DNA of 64,000 bases, taken from positions 7,306,094 through 7,370,093 of the forward strand of contig NC_051450.1 of NCBI RefSeq assembly GCF_001649575.2, read 5' to 3'. This DNA comes from Kryptolebias marmoratus (lineage: Eukaryota; Chordata; Actinopteri; Cyprinodontiformes; Rivulidae). Made by a program: the position numbers and the translations under genes. Shown piece after piece: positions 12,478-24,649 of this stretch (the first letter of the stretch is position 1; every line of letters starts with the position of its first letter). The notes under the pieces are model-generated. The model worked only from the letters and a program-made list of their open reading frames with translations. It did no database searches and was not told the origin of the DNA.

Positions 12478-13650
12478 TGTGCTTTAAACTGTACATCATC
12501 AACAGGACAGTAAGAGCCTTTGTCAGGAGCTCAGTGGCAGTGTGGAAACTGACTCTAGAGGCCAATTCAAAGCCACTTGCACAAGTCAGCATCAAGTGCA
12601 GCATATACCAAGGTGATGCTTTGTCCCCACTCCTGTTCTGCATGGGCCTGACCCCCATCAGCCACATCATCACAAAGAGTGGCTCTAGATACTGGATGTC
12701 ATTTGAGCTGGATAATTGTGGTTGAATAGTATATACTCTTATATACTAAACAGGCAAGGTGATCACAACTGAAGGGGTGGAACTACCTGAAGGAAACACT
12801 GCAGGTGTCCAGAGCGGCAACAAATACTTTCGAATCCCACAGGCAAATGACAACCATGATGAGGCCACAAGGAAGTCAGCCACAACCAAGTACTGTATTT
12901 TCTGGACTAAAAGGCACACCTACAAGCCTTCAATTTTTTCCAAAAACGACAGTGTGCCTTATAATCTATAGCGTCTTATATATGTAAGAAGTCGTAATGT
13001 TTTAGTACAACTTTGGTAAACTACAAAGCCACACCGCTTGCAGCATTAAGGCTCAGTTATAGTGACGCTTTGTGGCATTGCGCAGGGCTCCGTGCCCGGT
13101 GCGCGGACCGTGCAGTGTAGGCGTTTATACTTGACGCTTAGATCGGTGCAGTATTCTACAAAAAGACAGGGGGCTGTTTTGTTTTGCTTAATGTGCCTTA
13201 TAGTCCAGTGCATTTTATATATGACAAAAGTTCAAAAATGGACCATTCGTTGACAGTGCGTCCTATAATCCAGTGCGCCCAATAGTGCGTAAAACATGGT
13301 ACCTGCAGAGAGTAAAGCAGGTCCTGAAGAGACAGCTGAATGGTAAGAACAAAGTCCACACCATCAACACATATGCTGTGCCAGTCTTCAGATACCCTGC
13401 TGGTATAATAATCTGGCCAAAGGATGCGATAGAAGCCACTGATATCAAGACAAGAAAGCTCCTCACAAGGTCAACAAGCTACAGTGGTGATATATGTAGC
13501 AATCCCAAGTGACAGCAGTAATAGGAAAAAGAACATAAACAGCTTGAGAAGGGCTGAAAAAATATTTATGAATAGACGTGGAGGCCTCAGTGGTGTTAGT
13601 AATCAAATGAGCACTCAGGGATGTGACCCCTGAACTGGAAGTGCTCTAAC
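12478..13650 (+). mobile_element. R4/Dong-like LINE remnant with a nested DNA element
   Basis: Encodes IKCSIYQGDALSPLLFCMGL (RT block with QGD..SP) and later ELPEGNTAGVQ...RIPQAN, LQRVKQVLKRQLNGKN and YPAGIIIWPKD. The reading continues into fragments of the C-terminal KKEH...VTPKLE region near 13500-13640. The line is broken at 12893-13299 by an inserted element and has an internal deletion near 13490. Known: R2/R4-clade LINEs in fish (Rex6 type) carry a C-terminal restriction-like endonuclease; the same ORF's endonuclease is better preserved at 30226-30965. Confidence 0.72.
12893..13299 (+). mobile_element. 407-bp non-autonomous DNA transposon with TA duplication
   Basis: Flanked by TA on both sides (12891-12892 and 13300-13301). 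Removing the element plus one TA restores the LINE frame (ACC AAG TAC CTG CAG). The ends are imperfect inverted repeats: CTGTATTTTCTGGACTAAAA and, from the other side, CCATGTTTTACGCACTATTG. Internal direct motifs such as 'GTGCCTTATAAT' recur. A TA duplication suggests mobilisation by a Tc1/mariner-type transposase. Confidence 0.85.
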
Positions 13651-14023
13651 AGGTTATATGAATAAGTGCAGAGTCTCTGTAGCATTTTCTGTAAGCACTG
13701 GCCTTTTTATCCTGACTTTACCTGACACTGTTCTCCTCTGTACAACGAACACAATAAATGCCAAAATGCAGTGAAGTTGGCCACAACACTCAGAGTTCTA
13801 TAAGCAAAACTATTAGAACATCCACCCCAGCAAAGATCCATTCGACCTCCACATTAGTATCTTAGCAATCCCTTCCCCCAACAGAAACCAGCAACCTCTT
13901 GAAATTTTTGCTGTCTCATAGTTGTTCTGAAATAATATCAGAAGAATGATGAGTCTCAGCTAATCAGAACTGATACAACCAGCAGTCCCAGCACACACAG
14001 TTTTGTGTAACAGCATGGGCATA

Positions 14024-14320
14024 CAGAGTATACAAAAAGTATTCACCTCCTTGGATGCATACATTGGCATTCTTTACAAAAAAGACAAAAATTAAAAAAA
14101 AAAAAAAACGTATTCATTGTCAACATTAAATCAAATTTCTACAGACTAATACCAATTAAATAAAAATATGTAAAATAAGTGACTGCAATAATAATTTAAC
14201 TCAGAGAAAAGATTATTGAAAAGTAGAAGTCAGGGGATGGAGCCAAAATGATTTCCAAGGTCCTAAACATCCCCAGGAGTTCTGTCATGAAATCTACCAG
14301 GATCAAAATAGTTTTTTTCC
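14024..14320 (+). mobile_element. Tc1-like transposon, left fragment
   Basis: Starts CAGAGTATACAAAAAGTATT and continues CACCTCCTTGG. Internal GAAAAGTAGAAGTCAGGGGA and CAAGGTCCTAAACATCCCCA resemble the same Tc1-like family as at 5140-6890. No right end is visible. Confidence 0.55.
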
Positions 14321-15171
14321 TATTTTGTCACTTCAGCAGGGTGTTGAATTAGGTTGAGTATTGATTTAATTTTATTACGCTATTGCCAAGAAAATTGCTG
14401 ACAAAAGGTTTTATTATTTTTATTATGAATTTATTCTGTTTTCTACCTTTAATGGCAGTGAGGAAGAGAGCTGCTGTAAATATAGTTTGATTCTAAGATC
14501 TCCCTGGTTGTCATGTTGATGCTGATTTGAACATTGTGGAGCTCTGATCTTTTTTGTTGAAGGTCTGTTCTGTTGATGGTTTTGTTTGTAACATCTGATT
14601 CCATTAATTATTGTGTTCTGTGTGAACTGATGGACTGAAGATCATGTATTGTGGTCTATATCTACAGGGGAGATGGCAGACATGATGTCAAAACAGAAAA
14701 AATACTGAAAACATTATTCCAACTTTCATGGTTGCATTAGATGGAACAGACTTCAAAAAGAAGTCGACGACCAAAGTTGTCACTGAATGTGTCACATACT
14801 AGCCAAGATGGGATTGATTTCGGTGGAGGTGGGCAATCAAATAAATCACACGGACTAGAATACATTTTTGCAAGGCATGGATACAAATACAAGATGAGAT
14901 TTTTTTCAAATTGTCCATGCAAACCATGGCCACACAGCTTACTCATCACTTGAATGAAAAAATTAAACATTTAGAATTCAGACTGCAATAAAAAATTTGC
15001 TCATTATGTCACAATTTTGAGTGTCCTACTAGTCTCAAACAGTCACAGTTCAGTGAGACACCACCTATGGACACAAGCTCACAAAAACTGATCATTGGAA
15101 ATCTAACATTTTTAACAAAAATACATCTGACAAAATAAATGTTAAAATGTGTCATATGGTACTGAAAACCA

Positions 15172-15365
15172 CCAGGTCCAATCCTGGTCCTGAAGGGCCA
15201 CTATCCTGCATGTTTTAGTTGTTTCCCTGCTTTGACACACCTGATTTGAATGACTGGGTTATTAACAGCCTTCTGCAGAACTTGAAGACTTGCTGAAGAG
15301 CAGGGAAACATCTAAAATATGCAGGATAGTGTTCCTCCATGACCAGGATTGGACACCACTGGTTT
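15172..15365. mobile_element. Palindromic MITE (TCCAATCCTGGTCCTG type)
   Basis: The two arms are inverted: AGGTCCAATCCTGGTCCTGA at the left and CATGACCAGGATTGGACACC at the right. The inner arms also pair (CATGTTTTAG..TTTCCCTGC against GCAGGGAAACATCTAAAATA). This is a familiar fish hairpin MITE. A clear target duplication is not preserved. Confidence 0.7.
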
Positions 15366-15599
15366 ATAGGTTGACTGGTGTGGTTGTTGACATCAAACAT
15401 GTCCCAAATCACTGAAAGAGAGATCGATTTGACTCATCAGCACAGACGCTTATTTCATTCCAAAAATTGATCAGTGCATAAATGACTTTCATGCCTCCTA
15501 CACACATCGTGCTTACAGTGCTGCATGGTCTATGATTTTAGTATCATTGTGTTCACTAAAACTCAAACAATTTCTGTTTTGAGATGTTTTTCCCTAAAG

Positions 15600-17040
15600 G
15601 CAAACTGTGTCATGATCCTACAGTTTAGGTGTTTACTTTGGTAGTTTGAGGTTATTTCCTATAGTGTTTAGGTGTTTAGTCATGTGTCATCCTTGGCTTA
15701 TTCTTAAGATTCTTTGTGTTTCTGCAAGTTTCTTTCTTGTGTCATTGTGTCACCTTTGTTTTCTCTAAGTCAGTTCTACTCCCTGCTCCTTATTACTCAC
15801 CTTTCCGTAATTTGCTAAAAGCTTAGCTGGACTCACTTGGTAATTGTCCCTTCCAGTACTTCTACTTCAAGTTCAAGTTCACTCAGTCACATCCTACTGT
15901 TTGGTTACTGGTCCTGAGTCCAAGGCTCCTTGGTTTGTACATGTTGGGGGTGGGGAGCTTTTTCTTTCAATCAAGTTCTGTTTTTTGTAGTCCCTCAGAT
16001 TGTGTCTCTATTTCAGGTCCTTTAAAAACTCAACACAGGCCTTCCATTAGATTTGTCACAATCTAATCAGCTTGAGATGCACAGGCAGGGACATAACTGC
16101 AATTTCTGAATGACACACAAAGTGTGAGTTTCGAACATGTGAGTTTCACATGCAGATTTCTACATCTGTAAATATAAATCTAAAGTCTTCTTGTTCCTTG
16201 CGTTTCACTTCTCTTAAATATTTTCTACACTCAGATACTTATCTGCATATTCACAAAACTGAATTTCTGAGGCAGATGTGTTTTTTTCATGGTGACAAGG
16301 TTCTATTCATAGCTATAATTTATAAGCAAATTTTTAAACTGAAAAAAAGAGCCCATAATACCACAGGAGTATTGAGCTTTGAGCCCACTAGTACAGGATC
16401 CAATTTGGTCTTAGTAGAACAGGAGTTAGACCTTAACCCCTTTCCCAAAACTGTTCTCGAACTAGTCTACAATGGTGAGCCACTCTTTAAGCCAGTATCT
16501 CACTGGGCTGCGCCTGCCCGCAACTAGTTTGCAAACAGCACTCCCAAGGGAGTCCCCAAAATGTCTTTAAACATTCACGGGGGTTCTCACTTCCCTTTTT
16601 TGAGTGGCAGTCCTGTCAACTGAATGTTGAACATGTTCAAAATCAGTGAGGATGCTGAGAGTAAATTATATCACTAAATGGATTTTTGACTCTTGATTTG
16701 AACCTGGTAGAACTTGGTTTTGAGGGAAACGGAAACACAACAGAGACATGCTTCAGCAAAGCAATGTAATGAGTGTTTAGCACTGATGGCTGTCGATGGA
16801 GAGGAAACGGTCCTCTTTGTGCTGAATTATAACCACTTAAAAGCAGAAACAGTGGAACAAGTTGTCCTTCAGAAGTGAGGACAGAGGTCTGGAAGCATAG
16901 AAAACGAGCCATAAGGCTGTCAAACTATGCCAGGCCTGTATGTAGTGCTGTAAATCTCATTGCCCTCCCTCCTGAGGGTCATCAGGGTCTTTGTTAGCCT
17001 GGCTCACAGACAGATGTTTTGGTCACATGTACAAAGCTGT
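15600..17040. other. Intron; a possible LTR-like tract at 15607-16060, otherwise nothing
   Basis: 15607-16060 is T-rich and resembles fish LTR or SINE-like units in composition (starts TGTCATGATCC), but no matching end or duplication was found. The rest holds no supported feature. Confidence 0.25.
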
Positions 17041-17044
17041 TTAA

Positions 17045-17438
17045 AGTTGGGGTTTTTTGTTTGATATAAATGGCTTCTTTCTCTCCCCTCTCAAACCATC
17101 TGTCTTCTCTGTCCAAAACATGAACATTTTGGTCTTCAAGAGTGTCCCTGTTTTGGTTTCTCTAATTTAGAGGTCTGAACTGCAGACACCACGTCGCTCA
17201 GTTTGTGTTTGGGTGTTTTGTCTTTAGGGTGGACCAGCCTCTGTCTGAGAGTCCCTTTAGGTCTGAAATGCACCGGGATGTTGTGTTTGGAGAAAATCCC
17301 TCCAAGTTTCTCAGGTACTCCAGCAACATCAGGAATGATAATGTTTGTGTTTTTGTTCTTCTCCCTGTTCTGTTCAGGGGTGTGTTTTCTAGGTTTCCTG
17401 GCTGACTTGAAAAAAGACAGAATGTCAAATATCCCCAT
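17045..17438 (-). mobile_element. Penelope-like element, GIY-YIG endonuclease remnant
   Basis: The minus strand encodes VPEKLGGIFSKHNIPVHFRP, then TLRQRLVHPKDKTPKHK. After a frameshift and small deletion around 17130-17175 it continues VHVLDREDRWFERGEKEAIY. This order matches the C-terminal region of Penelope-like retroelements, where a linker leads into a GIY-YIG nuclease. The YIGETK core is damaged, so the copy is dead. Such elements use neither the LINE nor the LTR mechanism. Confidence 0.75.
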
Positions 17439-17708
17439 GTATGTAGAGCTTTTTTGATGTGTTTTTGTTACTTATCCCTCCTGTCTGTCCTTATAGGGAC
17501 ATGTTTGGCCTGATGATGAAAAGTTTTTATCAAATGCTGCAACCATCATTCACACACAGTACTGCTAACTCAGGAACAACCACTTCTCTCACTACAGCCA
17601 AATCATGTACAGTGAAAACAGGACTGCTCCAAGTTCAGAACCCTGTTGGATGCCAAACCTAACTTTGGAAGGTGTGGATGACATATTCTGAATCTGAACA
17701 AAGTGGAA

Positions 17709-17965
17709 TTAAGTGAATGAGTCAAACTTGAACCAGTTTAAAGCCAAGCCTTTGATCCTGATGAAGTATTCCATTCTAAGTATTAAGATATGGCAATCAG
17801 TGGTATTGAAAGCAGGACTAGGATCTAACAGGATGAGAACAAAGACAAACACGCTATCTGAAGCAGCGAGGAGGCCATTAATAACCTTAACAAGTGCAGT
17901 CTCAGTGCTGTGATTTGCTCTAAAACCAGACCAGAACATAAAACGCTTCCTTGTTTTATAAATTG
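17709..17965 (-). mobile_element. L2/CR1-type LINE reverse-transcriptase fragment
   Basis: SGFRANHSTETALVKVINGL and LILLDPSPAFNTTDCHIL match the RT block 'SGFR..HSTETAL.KV.NDLL' and 'LVLLDLSAAFDTVDH.IL' of L2-like fish LINEs. The catalytic-block Asp in 'AAFD' is Asn here. Confidence 0.7.
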
Positions 17966-18416
17966 CACAGTGTACAAGCAGCACATTTGTTTTTTTTTTT
18001 TCTCCAAACACACATCAGTGATCATATCTGAGGCAATGTAGAGTTCTGTATCATGTCCAAGAAAACTTCAAAACATGAAGGGCCTAGAGATGGAACAACC
18101 ACTGTTCCTGTCAACCGCTGTATGAACTCACTCATGACTCCTACTAACTGGACTGTGAAGTTGGAAAACTGTCAGAACTTAAAAATTTTCCCAATCACAT
18201 TAAACAGTGCAGTGGCGCTTTTTTTTTGATGCCTCAGAACATGAACATAATTCTGACGGAAATTGGGTTAACAGTGATGATGAAGGGGTAATAAAGAAAT
18301 CATGAAGATGGACCTCTACATTTTCAGCTTTAGGGATTCCGTATATCTCTAAGATCACAGAATTGGTATGTTTAAACCCCTTCTTGTTTCGTTATTTTTA
18401 AGTATTTTGTAAGCAG

Positions 18417-18480
18417 ACATACACACAAACACACAAAGACATGAGCAAAAACCGTACTGCCTTCACCTTCAGGGACTGGA
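18417..18480 (+). repeat. Family A repeat tail
   Basis: ACACAAAGACATGAGCAAAA and following bases resemble the 3' end of the family A copy at 22110-22375. Confidence 0.4.
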
Positions 18481-18984
18481 GATAACAACACCAGCTGGTG
18501 ACAAACAGAATAAATCAGTCTTCTTAGTGCATTAAATATCAGACACCTGTTTTAACCAGAGTAACTGTCAGCACAGTTACGGTAAAACATCCCTAGCTCA
18601 TTTAGTAGTGGTTCTGTCTTTAAGGTAAGATGCTTGAGACTGTCAGGATAAAGGTTTTATCTTGCATGCCAAGCATTCCTCAACTTTGTCTGTCTTCTAA
18701 ATATTTCTCAGGTCATTAGAAGTCAAACATTTAGGAGAAGAGACTAAAGTGTTGTGAAGACCGTTTTAAGTCACGGTTTACCACTGGTGTTTCTTCTGAT
18801 GCAGGAAAGACTTCCTGCTATAAACCTTTATTTTAATTTAACTTTTCTGTCTCTGCCTGAACAGTGTGGGACAGATGATACACCGTTCCTGCATCCACTG
18901 GCAAGCAATACATTTGGAGGGTTCTGTCTCATCAGTGCTGACTACTCCACGAATTCGATGAAAAAGGAGGTGAGAAAAATAGGT

Positions 18985-19760
18985 GAGAAATTGCATTTTC
19001 TGTGAAAATACAGTGTAAATGCTCTGAGTGCCGAAACACGTTGCTGAAATCTGTTGAAGGAACTGAAACTGAGTTGTTAAAGCTAAAAGAAGGAAAAACA
19101 AAGCTATATGCTTAAACCAACATATCAGTGGCTAAAAGTTAAAACCAGCAAAACAGTAGCTAAAAGTTCAAATGACCAAATCAGTAGTTAAAAGCTAAAA
19201 CCAGCAAATAAAAGTAGCTCAAAACTAGAACCAGCAGAACAGTTGCTAAAAACTAAAATTAACAAAACTCTAGCTAAAAGCTAAGATTAGCTGAACAGTA
19301 GCTAAAAGCCAAAACCAGCAGAACAGTTGTTAAAAGCTAAAATTGGCAAAATTCTAGCTAAAAGCTAAAATTAACAGAGCAGTAGCTGAAAGTTAAGACA
19401 AGCAAAACAGTAGTTAATTAATTATTGAGATAAGCTAAACTTTGGCGAAAAGCTTAAACTGAAGTATGCTGAAGTACATTTCAAAGAGCACAAAATGATT
19501 TGAGGATTCAAAGAATTCTCCATTCATTTGGATAAGGGAAAAAATGTAAATAAAGTGAAATATTTAAAAAGTCTACAAGTTACAGAAACCAAAAGGTTCA
19601 GCTGAAATCTCCTGAATGAGCCAAACGTTTTGATATATGATTGGCTAAAATAGTTGAAAGTAGACTGAAGTAGTTAGTCTACAAAAACGTATGGAAGAAA
19701 CGATAAAGAGACAAACAACAGTGTGAGTGCTGACTCAGCATTCAAACAGTTAAAAAGTCA
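18985..19760 (-). mobile_element. Minisatellite-bearing element, copy 1 (minus)
   Basis: Core 19085-19430 is an imperfect tandem array of about 25-30 bp units (consensus near AGCTAAAAGCTAAAACCAGC then AAAACAGT). One side carries AAATTGCATTTTCTGTGAAA and the other GAGTGCTGACTCAGCATTCA. Both flanks recur, inverted, around the arrays at 24985-25080 and 60870-61340, so the array is part of a transposable unit. Confidence 0.6.
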
Positions 19761-19769
19761 TCAAATATA

Positions 19770-21400
19770 AACTTTTGCAGTCGTTGTGTTTGTGGCCTTC
19801 ACTGAACCACAACTTGGGTAGGTAGAACACAAAGTTGCCTCAGGCCTAATAGCTGCACAAAAGTGACCTATTTCCTTGGTCTCCCTGTGTGTACAAGTTT
19901 TAATGATAGATGTTTTCAGACATTCGTCCCTCTAACCATTGCTGTGTGGTTGTGTGTCACAGTGTGCTGGCTGGTCACTGTTTCTTACATTCAGGAGGCA
20001 AAACTTGACTTTATTGTTGAGCAGTAACGTTCATGTTTGTACAAATAAGAAGACCAAAATGGAAGTAATGGTAATTTTGAAGTTGCATTAGAAATCCCTG
20101 CAGGGGACAATATGGATAACTGCTGTTAAAGCAAAGCCTCAGATGTGTGATGGTGAAAGGATGGGAGTGAATCCTAGCAAGGCATGACTGTGGATGTCGA
20201 GTCTTTTAGAAGTGGTTTATGTATTGTGAATACCGAATACCTCACTATTCCCGAATAAAACACATGTTTTGATGTGCACTACTATGGGTGTCTCCGAAGA
20301 AGCTATGAATTGAAAATCAGGCTGAAACAGAAGAATAATGGATGAACACTAATAAAGGGAACTTCACTGCTTATGTGCTGATGAACAGGGAGCTTTAGTG
20401 CTGAATTACGAGTTTCTATTTGTTTACTTTATGTTTCATAGCTCCTGTGGACGAAATTACTTTCCAAACTTCCTTCCAGAACTCCATCTTTGAGTCTATC
20501 TGATCCCTTCAGGATGAAGCTCATAAGTGGATTCTGTATCACCGGGCTCGACTTCTCTAGTGCTTCTGTATCTGAATGAGAGCAAATACCTACAGTTTTC
20601 TAATGGAATGTTTTGCCAGAAGGGAGGAGTTTGTTATTGTAGCCTCAGCTCACAGAAGTGCTAAAATGGAAGGGTTCGTCGTACAAAAGCTCCCTTCTGA
20701 CAGAAAACATCCATCGTTTTCAAGCCCCGAATGGCCAGGTCTACAAACCTCAGTGATGGTACATAACAATCATTTCCCTACTTCCCTCACAACATAACAT
20801 TACACTAATAACAGAACGTCGCTATCCAACATGAGGCAAACGTAGACCACGTGACGCCGTGTTTATACGTCATGTCAGCGCTGTTTCTCGTAACTGACAG
20901 AGCAGCCGCTTAAATGTGGAAAAGAGTAAAGGGAGCAGTGATGAAGTCATATGGCACAGTTATTTGCTAACAGCCTGATCAACGACTCAATAGTGTTTGG
21001 CTTCGTCTGAGTCAATACATGTGATTGTGACATGATTGTGATATTCAGTTTGGAATGTGGCCAGCCCTAACGAGTTCTTTACATCTCTTACCTCCTTTGA
21101 GTTTTGACGAGTTGTTGATTTTTAGGTCAGTACTAGGTGGCTTCACAAATATGGGTAAACGTGTAAAACTTAAAGAGAGGTTGTGAGCTGTGATTGACAG
21201 AATGAAGGGTAAAAAGAGTTGCTGTGAACAGAGCTCACTGCTGTATGGTGTCTAAAAGACTTGACTGTCCTTTTAATGTGCATTTACAGAACAAACGTAT
21301 GATGAAAAATTCATGGGCTTATCAGTTGTTCCAGTTAGGTTCTGTTTACTAATGTCTGTCTGGATTGAAAATTGTATAACAAAAAAGCTATAAATGAAAG
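19770..21400. other. Intron of arhgef4, no supported feature
   Basis: No exon with both splice sites, no RNA gene and no bounded repeat was recognised here. Confidence 0.35.
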
Positions 21401-21419
21401 CTCTAGCATTCCTTGTGTG

Positions 21420-21720
21420 TTTTGATTGACTCTCAGGTACGACCACAGTGAATTTTAGCTCAATGTCTGTAAAATGGAAAGAGTTAGAACCATTTTTGTG
21501 TTGGCCAATCTTGAATTGGACTACCTCTAAAAGGTAATCAGTTGTACGTGTACATCCAATAATTACATTCTGACAATGGTTGCCTGCAATAGTTAATGCT
21601 ACGGTTTGAAACAAAGATCTCAAGCAACGAGTAGCACTTGGAGTATATGTTGGGAATGACTCATCAAATTTTAGCTTGGGTTGGCTCTAAAAGCTAATCA
21701 TTGAAAGCGGTACATCCTTT
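21420..21720 (+). repeat. Dispersed repeat family A, copies 2-3
   Basis: GAATTTTAGCTCAATGTCTG and GTACGTGTACATCCAATAAT match the family. A second partial piece (TGGGAATGACTCATC ... TACATCC) starts at about 21650 and is cut by the SINE that follows. Confidence 0.55.
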
Positions 21721-21721
21721 T

Positions 21722-21985
21722 GGGTCAGCTGTAGTACAGTGGGTAGGGAGGTTGCCCTCCATTTAGAGGGTCAGGGATTCAATCCCCAGTCCTTGTAGCG
21801 TGCCAAAGTGCCACTGAACCCCTCACTGCCCCCAATATGCTCCATGTTATTGGAGTAAGAACATAAAAGTGCTGTATATAGAGTGTAAACTGCAGTATAT
21901 AATACAAAAAGAAGGTGTGTGTGTGTGTGACTAAAAAACTCTGTAAAGTGCTTTGCAGAACCGTAAGAGGTGAAGAAGAAGCTAT
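21722..21985 (+). repeat. tRNA-derived SINE, copy 1
   Basis: The head has an A-box-like segment (CAGTGGGTAGGGAGGTTGCC) and a B-box-like segment (AGGGATTCAATCCCC). The body reads CAAAGTGCCACTGAACCCCT, and the tail contains GTAAAGTGCTTTG. This matches a common teleost tRNA SINE, also at 39675-40010. Confidence 0.65.
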
Positions 21986-22109
21986 AAACATGTAGACTAT
22001 TCAACATTTTCCTCCAGTGATCGCTTTCTAAAAGTGCCATTTGTGTTGCCTCTAAATACTGTAGTTATTGGCAAAACAACATAAACAATCTGTTCGTGCT
22101 CATATTACG

Positions 22110-22375
22110 TGTTGGAGGCCAGTCTCAGCTACTGCCACATCAGATTTTAGATCAGTGTCTGCAGAACTGACACGATTAAAGCCAATTTTTGTGCTTCCAT
22201 AGGTTAGTTGGCTGTGGCAGCCATCTTGAATCAGGTTGACTCCAAAAGTTAATAAGTTGTAGATGTACATCCAATGATCACTGTCTGCGAGTTTCATTCA
22301 AATGTGTCCAGAGGTTCATGAGATATTTTGCTAACAGACAGGCACATGAACACACGGACATGGGCAAACACCTTA
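22110..22375 (+). repeat. Dispersed repeat family A, longest copy
   Basis: Contains TCAGATTTTAGATCAGTGTC, GGCAGCCATCTTGAATCAGG, TTGTAGATGTACATCCAATG and CATGAGATATTTTGCTAACA in that order. It serves as the reference copy for this window. Confidence 0.65.
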
Positions 22376-22949
22376 CTGTCCATCTTTGCATTTTGGCAAT
22401 AGACAATAAGTCCAACATACCCCAAATTCAGACTTAATGCATGTAGGGAGCATACAAAACGAAGGCTAGAAACATAAATGTAATTTGAATGCTGATTACT
22501 ACGGCTAGCAACCGCCAGCCTAGCAGACACAAAGCCTCCACCCTTGCTATCTCGGCGACAAAGCTGAAACAAAAACACTGTAGACGTGAGAAAAGTGATT
22601 TCAACATGGCAGAAGCTGGCTAAATGTCACAGTGGAGGAAGCTTGTGTGTTTTCTGCTCACCGGTTTTCCTCCCTCTGCCACACTAAATGTTTAGCCGGC
22701 GTCTCTTAAAGCTGCAGCTGCGAGAGGACAACAGAAAAACAGGCTGACGGGAGGACGGGCACATCGATTATCGAACGCACAGGTGTGTTGAACTATCTGT
22801 GCAGAGAGGCAAACAGTGCGGACTCTGTGCAAGCACTGTCGTAGAAAAACAGGAATCTACTAAGTCTGTACTGGGTGCACAACAGCAAAAAATTACATCT
22901 GTGGGGGAAAAAAGGTGACAAAATGAAGCTTGAGTCTGATCATTATCAC

Positions 22950-23045
22950 CCTCTGCCGAAAGTGAAAGGGTTAAAATCTGAATTTTACAGATATTGGGCT
23001 AAAATGTGGTGGTAGTAGCTGAGAGTCGTTCACAACCCATACTAT
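22950..23045 (-). repeat. Dispersed repeat family A, minus-strand fragment
   Basis: Reverse complement of the family's opening: CAGATATTGGGCTAAAATGT then GGTGGTAGTAGCTGAGA. Confidence 0.55.
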
Positions 23046-23751
23046 CCTCCAAAGACTAACAGATACATTGTTATTGATCAGTGGAACGAATCGCTAGTTG
23101 TATTTAAAATAAAACTCTTGGATGAGTTAGGCACATCCATGTCTGAGCTCCTCTCAAAGATATGAGACGTCTTTCGAGGGTGTCCTGACGACCTCAGGCT
23201 TTCAGCCACTGACCTTGCAGTTAAAAGGTAGTTCGAGCTAAAGTCTGTCTGTGGATCTGTGTTTTCTCCTTCGTCCCACCCCTCTCTGCTTCCCGCCGGC
23301 CAGCTCGAAAAAGAAAAACAACCTAACATGCAGCGCTGCTTGACATGTAGAATCTGATTTTGGTTTTTGTTTTTTCAGTTGTAATCCGAAAAGTTTGAAC
23401 ACGATTACTGGAAGCCTTCCGGCGATCGTGAACCTGTGCTTGAGCAGAGGAGGTGCTGACAGTTTCTGGAGCTTTCTACAGGACCTGAGCTCAGAGCCTA
23501 AACAATCGGCCCAGCCTAAACATGAACGCGGCTCCCACAGCCACAGCAGGCGCGGCGCCAAGCCCGTGCATGGCGGTACGACTCCCTGACCTGATGTCAG
23601 TGTGTCAGTGTCACGCTGAGGTCGCGGTGAGTGCAGTATTTACTGGCAGAGGTAAGTGGACACGGACCACTGGACTGGTGATCAAACGTTGCAGCAAAGC
23701 GGTTTTGCAACAGACGTGCACGGACCTGCGTCGTGTGCGCAGGACTCTTAC

Positions 23752-24004
23752 CTGTGGTGGAGTGCAGACTCTCCAGGCTCCAATAGCGAGACAGGACCCC
23801 CTTCAGAGTGCCGCCCAAGCTGCCTCCTCCTCCACCCATGCATCCACCCACACCGAGACCTCCGTCCACCATGCTATCTACCCCTCCGCCTATCGGACTC
23901 CCTCCGTCTGACTCGGACCCCGGCGACAACCCAGAGCTGCCGCTGCTTCCACAGCTGCCCCCGGGCAGGGGCACGCCCCCCTCCAAGCCCTGCTGGGTCC
24001 GCAT
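23752..24004 (-). CDS. arhgef4: arhgef4 alternative first exon (glycine-rich N terminus)
   Basis: Starts at the ATG 24004-24002 (A at -3) and encodes 84 residues plus one base. It is rich in Gly and Ser (for example GGCMGGGGGSLGG) and ends LKGVLSRYWSLESLHSTT before a consensus donor, ACCACAG|GTAAGAG. The one-base overhang fits exon 5 (G+CG makes Ala) and not exon 4, which enters in phase 0. The exon lies downstream of exon 4 and upstream of exon 5 on the transcribed strand, as expected for an internal promoter giving a short isoform. ARHGEF4 and SPATA13 are known to use alternative 5' exons; I do not recognise this peptide specifically. A separate gene whose first exon happens to fit in phase is less likely. 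Confidence 0.78.
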
Positions 24005-24560
24005 CCTTGCGTGGACACGCAACGGGGAGGGGGGTGGAGGGAATCAAAGGTTCGCAGCGAGAAGCGGGAGGAAAAGAAGAGAGAGCAGGTGGGTTTTCTT
24101 TTCCTGAAAACGCAGCAGAGGAGGAGGCGGAGGAGGCGGGGGCCTCCCGGCTGATATCTGCTATACTATTCGCTGAGGTAAGCTTCAGCTGTCAGCTTGT
24201 TGTTTTCTCCTCCCAGCTACAGAAGAGGAGTGCTCCTGTCCTCCCGTCAACTCTGCACAGGATCGGCTCTCATCCAGCGGCTGCCTCCTTCCTCTCTGGT
24301 CTCTCTCTCTGGGTAAACGGATGAGTCCACTTTCATTTCCTCACATTAACTCACAGTTTGTTCTCCCTCTCTCTCTCCCAGGCTGACATCAGCGGGGGTC
24401 CGGCTGAGGGGGTCTGTGTCGCTCGAACATGTTGTCTGCCTGCCAGCGACAGAGCGCCTGCATAGAGTCAGCCCTATGAAGGTAGCGGTGGAGGAGGGAG
24501 GGGAGAGGGGGCTCCCACACGAATCACACATGACACACGACATTGTGTCACTGTTAATAA
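24005..24560 (-). promoter_or_regulatory. arhgef4: Candidate internal promoter / 5' UTR of the short arhgef4 isoform
   Basis: Directly upstream of the alternative first exon. The flank from about 23560 to 24420 is GC- and CpG-richer than the AT-rich introns around it, with purine-rich runs and no TATA box at a sensible distance. Inference only: a CpG-type promoter is plausible because a first exon begins here. No transcription start can be placed. Confidence 0.4.
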
Positions 24561-24649
24561 CCCAGCCAAGATGCAGAAAGGATGCTATGCAAAATAAAAC
24601 AATCCTCCACTTTAATTTTTTTAGCTTGTGGAGCCATCTTTAATAGCGT

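Noticed and set aside
16643..16912. Minus-strand 89-codon frame as an exon
   Set aside because: No consensus splice sites in phase and no homology that I recognise.
19085..19430. CRISPR-like array of short repeats
   Set aside because: Units are imperfect, spacers are absent, flanks recur with a transposable unit, and the genome is a vertebrate's.
21722..21800. tRNA gene
   Set aside because: A- and B-box-like sequences belong to a SINE head; the cloverleaf is not intact and a SINE body follows.
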